NCBI GenBank assembly: GCA_028712015.1
Contig: JAQTRB010000082.1
Location: forward strand, 1-6,916
Length of the DNA: 6,916 nucleotides
Reading direction: 5' to 3'
Source: Syntrophales bacterium
Lineage (GTDB): Bacteria > Desulfobacterota > Syntrophia > Syntrophales > UBA5619
The notes beneath the pieces are model-generated. The model saw only the letters and a program-made list of their open reading frames with translations. It had not been told where the DNA came from and did no database searches. Shown piece after piece: positions 1 through 5,880 of this stretch (within the stretch, counting starts at the first letter, position 1; each line of letters starts with the position of its first letter). A program made the position numbers and the translations under genes.

Positions 1-1480
1 CGACACCCGGCGTCTCCTTGAGCCACGGAACGCCGCCGACGAAGGAACACATGCACAGCGAGTTGATCATCGCCCAGCGGGCGCCGAGGTCGGAGCTGTC
101 GCCTTCGTGATGGTCTCCGCCGCACTGGCCCATTGCGTAGCTGTAGGCACGGGCCTTGTCTCCCCGCGGATCGTGGGCGGCGATCTCCTTGCCCTTCACC
201 TGGACGGCCCAGGCTTCCGACCCCTTGCCGATCTCCTGGGACATCTTCTTGACGCCCTTGGAGAGAAGCTTGCCGGCCTTGCCCTCCTTGTAGGCGATCT
301 TGCGAATCAGTTGCATATAAGCGTCGGCGCTCCCCCACTTGACGTTGATTCCATCGAGATCGGCCGCCTTCAGCACGCCCCGGTCGACGCACTCCGTCGT
401 GAAGGCGAGGACGCCGCCGGTGGAAATCGAATCGAGTCCCATGGCATCGCAAAGCTCGATCAGCGCCATCATGCCGGCAAAGTCTTTCATCATCAGGTTG
501 CTGCCCAAAAGGCCGCCGGTCTCGTACTCGGGTCCCTCGGCGATGAGCCCTCGGTACTTGCCGTCGCGGATGACGCCCAGCTTCATGCAGTGGACCGGGC
601 AGTTGTTGCACGCCACGTGCCTCTTCCAGAAGGTCCGGGCCGCCTGCTCGCCGCCGAGATGCTCGATGTCGGGATACCAGGTCGTCTGAAAGTTCTTGGT
701 GATGAGCGACCCGCTGACCCAGTTTTTCAGTTCAAGCAGACCGCCGGTACCCCAACGTTTGATCCCCTGCCAGGCCTCGCGGTCCACGTTGTACTGCAGG
801 GAGAGTTTTGCCGCTTCGGTGAACTTCACCGGATCGACGGTCGGCACCGCCTTGGTCCCGCGAACGCTGATCGCCTTGAGCTTCTTGTTTCCCATCAGCG
901 CGCCGGTGCTGGTCCGCGCCGCCGCGCGGGTCCGTTCGACAATAACGGCCGCATAGGGGACCATATTCTCGCCGGCCGGACCGATGATGGCCGTCCGAGA
1001 GTACGGATCCTTCATCTCCTTGAGGATCATCTCTTCGGCCGTTTCCGTATCCTTGCCCCACATCTTGGAGGCATCCCTGATTTCAACCTTGTCGTCCTTG
1101 ATCGAAAGCCAGACCGGTTTTTTCGATTTTCCCTTGATGTAGATGCCGTCCCAGCCGGCCCATTTGATCTCGTTGCCGAAATGGCCGCCCACCTCGGCAT
1201 GGCTGATCAAACCCGTATAGACGCTCTGGTTCACGAAGCTCGCCCGCGTGGATGGGCAGAAGGTGCCGTTCAGGGGACCGGGACCGATGAAAAGGAAGCT
1301 GTCCTCGGCCCAGGGATCGTGATGCGCCTTGTACTCCGACGTCAGATAATGCGCGCCCAGACCGGAGCCGCCGATAAATTTCCGCGCCGTCTCGTCGGAG
1401 AGCTCGCGCGTTTTGATTTCGCCCTTGCTCAAATCCACTTCCAGAACTTTTCCGAAATATCCGCCTTTGGGTGCTGTCAT
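1..1480 (-). CDS. AOR-family tungsten/molybdenum oxidoreductase, catalytic subunit (partial, C-terminus beyond window)
   Basis: The AOR family oxidises aldehydes to acids with a bis-pterin W (or Mo) cofactor and one [4Fe-4S] cluster. My reverse-strand translation gives 493 residues with no stop; the family usually has about 600-650, so the C-terminus lies off the left edge. The N-terminal AOR domain is plain: GGYFGKVLEVDLS at 6-18, FIGGSGLGAHYL at 35-46, the pterin-side arginine R79, GGHFGNEIKWAGWDG at 98-112, and IGPAGEN at 166-172. CNNCPVHC at 291-298 supplies three cluster cysteines (C291, C294, C298). EGPEYETGGLLGSN follows at 315-328, DPRG at 437-440, GGDHH at 454-458, and LCMCSF at 475-480, where C478 is the likely fourth ligand. 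There is no signal peptide. GGAGGTGA lies 5 nt before the ATG, 5 nt after the ferredoxin stop. The substrate is unknown; a BamB-like non-aldehyde role cannot be excluded. Family assignment is very sure, substrate is not. Confidence 0.93.
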   Translation of the reverse strand, partial: MTAPKGGYFGKVLEVDLSKGEIKTRELSDETARKFIGGSGLGAHYLTSEYKAHHDPWAEDSFLFIGPGPLNGTFCPSTRASFVNQSVYTGLISHAEVGGHFGNEIKWAGWDGIYIKGKSKKPVWLSIKDDKVEIRDASKMWGKDTETAEEMILKEMKDPYSRTAIIGPAGENMVPYAAVIVERTRAAARTSTGALMGNKKLKAISVRGTKAVPTVDPVKFTEAAKLSLQYNVDREAWQGIKRWGTGGLLELKNWVSGSLITKNFQTTWYPDIEHLGGEQAARTFWKRHVACNNCPVHCMKLGVIRDGKYRGLIAEGPEYETGGLLGSNLMMKDFAGMMALIELCDAMGLDSISTGGVLAFTTECVDRGVLKAADLDGINVKWGSADAYMQLIRKIAYKEGKAGKLLSKGVKKMSQEIGKGSEAWAVQVKGKEIAAHDPRGDKARAYSYAMGQCGGDHHEGDSSDLGARWAMINSLCMCSFVGGVPWLKETPGV

Positions 1481-1485
1481 CGCGA

Positions 1486-1493
1486 TCACCTCC
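1486..1493 (-). promoter_or_regulatory. Shine-Dalgarno of the AOR gene overlapping the ferredoxin stop codon
   Basis: The minus strand reads GGAGGTGA, 5 nt before the AOR ATG. Its last three bases are the TGA stop of the ferredoxin gene. The overlap suggests that ribosomes finishing the ferredoxin start the AOR directly, as expected for subunits of one complex. Confidence 0.85.
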
Positions 1494-2211
1494 CCTTCCC
1501 GGATTTGCCGGCGACGACCCTGTCGCCCTTGCTGGGATAAAACAGCAGATCCATCATGTCCTCAGCGGCCTTGACCGGTTTCACGTTCCGGTAGGCCAGA
1601 TTGACCCCGAAGCCCATCGTATTGGCCACCAGGCAGGGACCCTGGGGCTTGCCCGACTGCTGCAGGCACGCCTTGACGCACTCCGGATCGCCGCCGCACA
1701 TGTCGCACATCAGAGGCAGACCCGTATCCGGATTGGACCGCACATACGCCGCGGGACAGGCCTCCTGGCACTTCATGCATTTCTCGCCGATGCAGGTCTT
1801 CTCGTTGAGGATAATCCCGTTGCTCTTGGGATCCACGGTGAGCGATTTGGGGGTTGTCGGACAGGCCGCGACGCATGGATGATCGTCGCAGTGCCAGCAG
1901 ATCACGGGGATGTCCACGACCCCTTTGTGCTTGAGGACATGAATCCGCGCCACCGACGGCCGGACGACGCCCTCATGTTTGATGTTGCAGGCGTACTCGC
2001 AAGCGCGGCACCCCGTACAGTTCTGTCGCTCGGCGAACAGGTAGCGCTGCACGACCTTCGGCGCTTCCGCCGCCTTGACCTCCTTCGGCCTGACGCCGCC
2101 GATGGTGGCCAGCGCAATCGCCCCGCCCGCCGTGATCGCCGCTCCCTTGAGGAAGCCGCGGCGCGACGTCTCCTTGTTGACGATCTCGGGAATCTTGACC
2201 TCTTCTTTCAT
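1486..2211 (-). CDS. Tat-exported ferredoxin-like protein with four [4Fe-4S] clusters (DmsB/HybA-like electron-transfer subunit)
   Basis: 241 aa. This is probably the electron-transfer partner of the downstream AOR. The N-terminus has a textbook twin-arginine signal, SRRGFLKG at 16-23, followed by a weakly hydrophobic Ala/Gly stretch to about 40 and a likely cleavage near residues 47-50, so export of the folded cluster protein is predicted. Cysteines fall into four sets: C65-C68-C71-C75 (CxxCxxCxxxC), C105-C108-C113-C117, C140-C145-C148-C152, and C169-C172-C178-C182. This is the pattern of DmsB/PhsB/HybA-type subunits. The known AOR of Aromatoleum also pairs the W subunit with a four-cluster polyferredoxin, but I know of no Tat leader there. 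The frame is open upstream to 2430, but the ATG at 2211 has GGAGG 5 nt before it and puts the Tat motif at the right distance, so I choose it. The stop codon lies inside the AOR Shine-Dalgarno sequence, which suggests translational coupling. Confidence 0.92.
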   Translation of the reverse strand: MKEEVKIPEIVNKETSRRGFLKGAAITAGGAIALATIGGVRPKEVKAAEAPKVVQRYLFAERQNCTGCRACEYACNIKHEGVVRPSVARIHVLKHKGVVDIPVICWHCDDHPCVAACPTTPKSLTVDPKSNGIILNEKTCIGEKCMKCQEACPAAYVRSNPDTGLPLMCDMCGGDPECVKACLQQSGKPQGPCLVANTMGFGVNLAYRNVKPVKAAEDMMDLLFYPSKGDRVVAGKSGKGR

Positions 2212-2216
2212 AGAAA

Positions 2217-2221
2217 CCTCC
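2217..2221 (-). promoter_or_regulatory. Shine-Dalgarno deciding the ferredoxin start
   Basis: GGAGG lies 5 nt before the ATG at 2211. An in-frame ATG at 2223 overlaps this site and has no comparable site of its own, and the longer upstream extension runs through the cytochrome gene in another frame. The site therefore favours 2211 as the start. Confidence 0.8.
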
Positions 2222-2236
2222 ATTTTTAATGTGCGT

Positions 2237-2728
2237 CTATTTAAGTTTGCTTGAATAAACGTAGTCGTTGGACTTCTGCGCCGCATGGCAGCGGATGCAT
2301 TCGTCGATCTTCCCTTCCTCCACGATCTTGCCGTCCGGCGTGTACTGCGCCCAGAACCAGTCTCCATTCTTGGGATCGTATCCCTTGATCTTGTACATGA
2401 TCCCGATGAATTCGAGTTTCTTCTGGGCATTGAAGTTGTCGATGATCACCAACGACTCCACCGGCAGCTTCCCCTTCTTGGCGGCGATGCCTTTGAGCGC
2501 CGCATCGTTCACGTAGACATTCAACAGCGCGCCGTGCGGATCGACGCCCCGGTGCATCGGTTTGGAATCGGGCCACATTTTCCACTTTTTGGCATAGTCC
2601 GCTTTCTTGATAAAATCCCAGACGGCGGCGCCGTTGGGGGCCAGCTTGGTCTGCGCCGACACCCAGCCGGCAAAGGCAATGGAGACGGCAACAAAGATGA
2701 CCGCCACGACAATTGTACGTCTTTTCAT
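2237..2728 (-). CDS. Cytochrome P460 family mono-heme c-type protein, periplasmic
   Basis: 163 aa, first gene of the operon. Residues 1-25 form a Sec-type leader: KRR, a hydrophobic core at about 6-20, and likely cleavage after VSA at 25. One heme-c site, CIRCH at 144-148, sits near the C-terminus and is followed by a DYVYSS tail. The central part fits the cytochrome P460 fold: NVYVNDAALKG at 70-80, ESLVIIDNF at 91-99, GIMYKIKG at 109-116, and GDWFWAQYTPDGK at 122-134. P460 proteins oxidise hydroxylamine or bind NO, using a lysine cross-linked to the heme; the related cytochrome c'-beta proteins lack that link. Which type this is cannot be read from sequence alone. Its place before a ferredoxin and an AOR suggests electron acceptance or redox sensing in the periplasm, which is inference. 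The start is supported by GGAGGA at 2734-2739, 5 nt before the ATG. Confidence 0.85.
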   Translation of the reverse strand: MKRRTIVVAVIFVAVSIAFAGWVSAQTKLAPNGAAVWDFIKKADYAKKWKMWPDSKPMHRGVDPHGALLNVYVNDAALKGIAAKKGKLPVESLVIIDNFNAQKKLEFIGIMYKIKGYDPKNGDWFWAQYTPDGKIVEEGKIDECIRCHAAQKSNDYVYSSKLK

Positions 2729-2832
2729 GATATTCCTCCGTAATGATCGGTATGGACGAAGTGCGGAAGCGGTAGGAAAGGTTGGTGAAACGGCATGTTG
2801 GGGCTCGGAAACATCCTCAATGACCTTTACGC

Positions 2833-2871
2833 AGCCTGACGGACCGCTGTCCGTCTTCTTCGGTTAAGGCT
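2833..2871 (-). promoter_or_regulatory. Structured element in the operon leader
   Basis: A perfect 7-bp stem, GACGGAC (2838-2844) with GTCCGTC (2849-2855), closes a 4-nt loop. Just outside it AGCCT (2833-2837) pairs with AGGCT (2867-2871, plus-strand reading), leaving an 11-nt one-sided bulge. No T-run follows on the minus strand, so it does not look like a simple terminator. It may be part of a regulatory leader such as a riboswitch or attenuator. I cannot match it to a known class by eye. Confidence 0.4.
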
Positions 2872-2888
2872 CCCTCTCTGCGCGGTAG

Positions 2889-2916
2889 ACTATCCGACCC
2901 CCCGTCGTCCTGTCAA
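2889..2916 (-). promoter_or_regulatory. Candidate sigma-70-type promoter for the operon
   Basis: On the minus strand a perfect -35 TTGACA (2911-2916) is followed after 16 nt by GATAGT (2889-2894), a 4-of-6 match to the -10 box. Transcription would begin near 2882, giving a leader of about 150 nt before the cytochrome start. The -10 box is weak, which fits a promoter that needs an activator. The GC-rich spacer lowers confidence. Confidence 0.45.
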
Positions 2917-2923
2917 GCGAAAA

Positions 2924-2939
2924 TTTCAAAATAATGAAA
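2924..2939. repeat. Short inverted repeat TTTCA-N6-TGAAA
   Basis: TTTCA (2924-2928) and TGAAA (2935-2939) flank AAATAA just upstream of the candidate -35 box. It could be a regulator half-site pair or simply an AT-rich upstream element; short repeats of this size also arise by chance. Confidence 0.25.
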
Positions 2940-2951
2940 CGATTTCAGTAT

Positions 2952-2989
2952 GTTATGTCATGAAATACATATGTCTTGTCGAGCATAAC
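2952..2989. promoter_or_regulatory. Candidate operator: inverted repeat GTTATG-N26-CATAAC plus direct repeats
   Basis: GTTATG at 2952-2957 is mirrored by CATAAC at 2984-2989. Between them the 10-mer TATGTCWTGW occurs twice as a direct repeat, at 2954-2963 and 2970-2979, 16 bp apart, and CATATG at 2968-2973 is a palindrome. The block lies 36-73 bp upstream of the candidate -35 box of the operon and within about 100 bp of the ModE-like start. It could be the binding site of that regulator. It does not clearly match the E. coli ModE box as I remember it. Confidence 0.35.
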
Positions 2990-3050
2990 TTTATTTGATA
3001 AGTGAACCACCATTGGATCCTCATCTCCAGGTTTGGGAAGGGGCAACAGC

Positions 3051-3368
3051 ATGGAAATCAAGCACAAGATCTGGTTGGAAAAAGATGGAGAGGTGCTCTT
3101 CGGACCCGGGAGGGATATCCTGCTGAAGGCCATCGACGAGTGCCACAGTCTCAACGCGGCGGCGAAAAAACTGGATATGTCCTACCGTGCCGCGTGGGGA
3201 CGCGTGAAGGCCTCCGAGAAGCGTCTCGGGATGAAGCTCGTAGCGAACGAACCCGGACGAACCGGCATGCATCTCACGGAGGAGGCGAAGAAAATGATCC
3301 GTCGGTTCGATCAACTGGACGAAAAAATATCCTCTCTGCTGGAAGAAGCGAACCGCGATCTCACCTGA
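3051..3368 (+). CDS. ModE-type winged-helix transcriptional regulator, DNA-binding domain only
   Basis: 105 aa, the size of the N-terminal domain of ModE. Visible features are KIWLEKDGEVLFGPGR at 6-21, the helix-turn-helix SLNAAAKKLDMSYRAAWGRV at 33-52, the recognition-helix continuation KASEKRLG at 53-60, the wing NEPGRTGMHLT at 66-76, and a C-terminal helix (EEAKKMIRRFDQLDEKISSL) that probably dimerises. Full-length ModE adds Mop/TOBE domains that bind molybdate or tungstate; these are absent, so any metal sensing must be indirect. Such short ModE-like proteins commonly lie beside Mo/W enzyme or transport genes. It is divergent from the AOR operon, so it is the obvious candidate regulator of it. 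ATG at 3051 is preferred over a TTG at 3033 because a purine-rich GGGAAGGGG ends 7 nt before it. Family is sure; target is inferred. Confidence 0.88.
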   Translation: MEIKHKIWLEKDGEVLFGPGRDILLKAIDECHSLNAAAKKLDMSYRAAWGRVKASEKRLGMKLVANEPGRTGMHLTEEAKKMIRRFDQLDEKISSLLEEANRDLT

Positions 3369-3427
3369 ATCCATTTTTTTCAAGAACCTCATCCTTGGCA
3401 ACGCTTCTTTTTCGTGTTAGACACCGC

Positions 3428-3467
3428 CCGACGGAAGTCACGTTCGCGATCCTTCGGCAAGCGTCGG
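3428..3467 (+). other. Imperfect inverted repeat between the ModE-like gene and resB
   Basis: CCGACG (3428-3433) pairs with CGTCGG (3462-3467), and directly inside it GAAG (3434-3437) pairs with CTTC (3452-3455), leaving a 6-nt bulge on the 3' arm. It lies in the 212-nt gap (3369-3580), which otherwise shows only a T-run at 3373-3379 without a stem and no clear promoter. It could belong to the resB leader, or be chance in GC-rich DNA. Confidence 0.25.
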
Positions 3468-3580
3468 CCTGACGGGCAACCGAGGCAAGCAGCGGCCGGC
3501 CCATTCAAAATCTCCCGGACTTTGATTTTTCTATCTGAAGACGGATCAGCGCGATTTTCGAACGGCGAGAGAAAACACCT

Positions 3581-4966
3581 ATGACAAATTCGCACAACCG
3601 TTTCAGGGTTTTTTTAGCCTCCGGGCGGCTGGCCATAGCGTTGCTGAGCATGATCGCGTTGGGGGCCTTGCTCGGAACGGTGATTCCCCAGCAGATCGAA
3701 GCGGAGGCATTCTCCGGCCGCCTCCATCCCGTACTGCGGACACTCTTCGAGGCGCTGCAGCTTTTCGACGTCTACCACTCGATATGGTTCGTCCTGTTGC
3801 TATCGATGCTGGCCGTCAATCTGATCGCCTGCTCGCTGGACCGTTTTCCCGTCGCGTGGCGCCAGATTCGCGGCGGTCTCCCGCCCGATCGGCCGGACCT
3901 CTTCGCCTCGCTTCGCCCGGACCGGCACCGAAATTCCGCGCTCTCTCCCGCGGAAGCGGCGGACCGAATCGAAACCCGACTGCGAAAACGGCAGGGAAGG
4001 GTGACACGCACGCAGACGGGTCAGGGGATCTGCTTGGCCGGTGAAGCAGGAGCCTTTTCGCGCCTCGGCGTCTACTTCGTTCACCTGGGCATCCTGCTGC
4101 TGATCGCCGGCGGTTTCGCGGGCGCCGTCTGGGGTCTGAAGGGGCACGTGGAGATCGCCGAGGGCGGAACGGCCGACCAGTTGCAGCTGGCCGGAGGCAA
4201 GGCCCCCCGAACGCTGGACTTCCAAATCCGCTGCGACCGCTTCGTGGTCGAGCATTATGAAAGCGGCGCACCGAAGCTCTTTCGCTCCGACCTTGCCTTT
4301 CTGCGGAACGGCAAGGTCGAAATGGCGGGAGCGCTGCTGGTCAACCATCCGCTCGATTTCGGCGGTCTGCGCTTCTATCAATCCAGTTACGGACGCCTCC
4401 CCGGCGGCCGTCAAACCCTGAGCTGGACCCGGAGGGACAAGCCGGCCGGCGGCCGGGAGATTCATCCCGGGAACCGCTTTGAACTGCCCGGCGGCGCCGG
4501 CGAGGTCGAGGTGCTGCGCGTCGAGGGCGACCTGATGCGGATGGGCCCGGCGGTGAAACTCTCCGTGACGGACGGGAAGCGGGCGTTCCAGTTCTGGGTT
4601 TTTGAGCGGATCGAGCAGATCAAGGCCGCCAATCCTGGAATCCTGGCGCAGGTTCCGCTGATGAATCCCGGCCTCTTTTCCCCCTGGCTCTTCTCGCTGG
4701 AGCAGACCGGGGAGCGCTACTTCACGGTTCTCCAGGCGGCCCATGACCCCGGCGCGCCGCTGGTGGCCCTGGGGGCGGGATTGGTTCTGGGAGGGCTGAT
4801 CACCGTCTTTTTCTTTTCCCATCGCCGTTTTTGGATCCGGGTGGAAACCCGCGAAGGGGGAAGCCGGATCGCCGTCGCCGGACAGAGCAATCGGGATCCC
4901 GCCGGTCTGGAAACGGAAATTCGCCGGCTGCTGGCGGCGGGCGACGCCGCGGAGGAACGGACATGA
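3581..4966 (+). CDS. resB: ResB/Ccs1 family cytochrome c biogenesis protein (System II)
   Basis: 461 aa. ResB works with ResC in System II, which carries heme across the cytoplasmic membrane and ligates it to CxxCH apocytochromes. The layout is the usual one: TM1 at about 16-36 ending in LGTVIPQ, a short loop, TM2 at about 66-86 (HSIWFVLLLSMLAVNLIAC), a cytoplasmic stretch, TM3 at about 162-184 with VHLG (H168, the position of a conserved histidine in the family), a large periplasmic domain at about 185-390 with VNHPLDFGGLRFYQSSY at 254-270, and TM4 at about 392-412 followed by a charged cytoplasmic tail. The start has a GGCGAGAG purine run about 9 nt upstream and puts TM1 at the usual place. 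Its stop overlaps the resC start. The nearby P460-like heme-c protein and any other c-type cytochromes of the cell are the expected substrates. Confidence 0.93.
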   Translation: MTNSHNRFRVFLASGRLAIALLSMIALGALLGTVIPQQIEAEAFSGRLHPVLRTLFEALQLFDVYHSIWFVLLLSMLAVNLIACSLDRFPVAWRQIRGGLPPDRPDLFASLRPDRHRNSALSPAEAADRIETRLRKRQGRVTRTQTGQGICLAGEAGAFSRLGVYFVHLGILLLIAGGFAGAVWGLKGHVEIAEGGTADQLQLAGGKAPRTLDFQIRCDRFVVEHYESGAPKLFRSDLAFLRNGKVEMAGALLVNHPLDFGGLRFYQSSYGRLPGGRQTLSWTRRDKPAGGREIHPGNRFELPGGAGEVEVLRVEGDLMRMGPAVKLSVTDGKRAFQFWVFERIEQIKAANPGILAQVPLMNPGLFSPWLFSLEQTGERYFTVLQAAHDPGAPLVALGAGLVLGGLITVFFFSHRRFWIRVETREGGSRIAVAGQSNRDPAGLETEIRRLLAAGDAAEERT

Positions 4967-5799
4967 GCGATACGCTCATCATCGGTTGGACGACCTTTGT
5001 CTATCTCGCGTCCTTTGCATTTTACCTGGTCCGCATGGTTCATGGACGGGAGCGATGGAGCGCTCCGGCCTCTTGGCTTGCCCGGATCGGCTTCGCGATG
5101 CACAGCGCGGCGCTGTTGCTGCGCTGGAAGAACTCCTACGATCTGGGAATCGGTCACGCCCCTCTGTCCAATTTCTACGAGTCGCTTGTCTTTTTTTCCT
5201 GGTCGATCCTATTCATTCACCTGATTTTGGAGGGCCGATCCAAGATCCGCGGCCTGGGGACCTTCCTGATGCCGGTCGCCTTTCTGCTTTTGGCCTACGC
5301 CTCGATGGTCCCCGGCGTCAACAACCGGATCCAGCCGCTGATTCCCGCGCTGCAGAGCAACTGGCTGACCGTCCATGTCCTCACCTGTTTTCTGGGCTAC
5401 GCCTTTTTCGCCGCGGCCTTTGCCCTCGGGATTATGATTTTGCTCAAGAGCGACGCTTCCGCCGGCGTGGGCGGTCGCCTTCGACAACGGATCCCCGCCG
5501 ACGATGCGCTCGAGGAGCTTCTCTATCAGGGCGCGCTGCTGGGGTTCATTTTTTTGAGCCTTGGGATCGCCACCGGCTCGATCTGGGCCCACTCCGCCTG
5601 GGGTTCCTACTGGAGCTGGGATCCGAAGGAGACCTGGTCGCTGATCACCTGGATCGTTTATGCGCTGATGCTCCATGCGCGCGCCGTGAGGGGCTGGCGG
5701 GGGAAAAGAATGGCCTGGCTGTCGCTGTTCGGCTTTGCCTCCGTTCTGTTTACCTACCTCGGCGTGAATTACCTCAACAGCCTCCACAGCTATTTCTGA
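4963..5799 (+). CDS. resC: ResC/CcsA family cytochrome c heme ligase subunit (System II)
   Basis: 278 aa. This is the heme-handling subunit of the System II cytochrome c synthase. The tryptophan-rich WWD motif, WGSYWSWDP at 213-221, is intact and lies in the external heme-binding loop, followed by KETWSLITW. Candidate heme histidines are H138 (in LTVHVL), H210 (just before the WWD), H238 (MLHAR) and H275 in the typical terminal NSLHSYF. Several hydrophobic segments, about 3-25, 71-90, 98-117, 136-161, 187-206, 224-240 and 249-268, agree with a multi-spanning membrane protein. The frame is open upstream to 4831, but the ATG at 4963 overlaps the resB stop as ATGA, has GGAGG 7 nt upstream, and gives the normal family length. 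The overlap implies co-translation with resB. No truncation or missing key residue seen. Confidence 0.95.
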   Translation: MSDTLIIGWTTFVYLASFAFYLVRMVHGRERWSAPASWLARIGFAMHSAALLLRWKNSYDLGIGHAPLSNFYESLVFFSWSILFIHLILEGRSKIRGLGTFLMPVAFLLLAYASMVPGVNNRIQPLIPALQSNWLTVHVLTCFLGYAFFAAAFALGIMILLKSDASAGVGGRLRQRIPADDALEELLYQGALLGFIFLSLGIATGSIWAHSAWGSYWSWDPKETWSLITWIVYALMLHARAVRGWRGKRMAWLSLFGFASVLFTYLGVNYLNSLHSYF

Positions 5800-5870
5800 C
5801 GTTGGAGAAATGCGACGGGGCAAGGAAGATTTTCTGGGATCAGGAGTTGTTTCGATGAACGGTGAAAACG

Positions 5871-5875
5871 GGAGG
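5871..5875 (+). promoter_or_regulatory. Shine-Dalgarno of the HAD phosphatase gene
   Basis: GGAGG with 5 nt to the ATG at 5881 supports this start over the in-frame ATG two codons later. Confidence 0.75.
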
Positions 5876-5880
5876 AACCG

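Larger units (their letters stand above)
2729..3050. other. Divergent intergenic region between the cytochrome-ferredoxin-AOR operon and the ModE-like gene
   Basis: This 322-nt stretch has no convincing gene. The part next to the cytochrome gene (2729-2882) is GC-moderate, would be the transcribed leader of the operon and contains a strong hairpin. The part from about 2918 to 3000 is clearly AT-rich compared with the coding sequence around it and carries several short inverted and direct repeats. Divergent genes sharing one control region are typical of a local regulator and its target operon. The short open frames crossing it have no ribosome site and no recognisable protein. Confidence 0.7.

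Noticed and set aside
107..1540. Plus-strand open frame of 477 codons opposite the AOR gene
   Set aside because: It is antisense to a clear AOR with all family motifs. The protein has no recognisable domain and its length reflects GC-rich codon use on the other strand.
1471..2229. Plus-strand open frame opposite the ferredoxin
   Set aside because: It mirrors a cysteine-rich Tat ferredoxin that is certain; no ribosome site or domain is seen.
2212..2430. Upstream extension of the ferredoxin frame (total 314 codons)
   Set aside because: It runs through the cytochrome gene in another frame, and the Tat motif and Shine-Dalgarno both point to the ATG at 2211.
2285..2743. Plus-strand open frame opposite the cytochrome gene
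   Set aside because: It is the reverse of a P460-family gene with a signal peptide, a CxxCH site and a strong ribosome site.
3369..3385. T-run after the ModE-like gene as a rho-independent terminator
   Set aside because: No stable stem precedes the T-run.
3428..3510. Possible cyclic-di-GMP (GEMM) riboswitch before resB
   Set aside because: GGCAA-type fragments are present but the conserved core and paired elements could not be laid out.
3389..3595. Minus-strand 68-codon frame in the gap before resB
   Set aside because: No ribosome site, no recognisable protein, and it would overlap the resB start.
3800..4822. Minus-strand 340-codon frame opposite resB
   Set aside because: Shadow of resB; no start signal or domain, composition dominated by complement of GC-rich codons.
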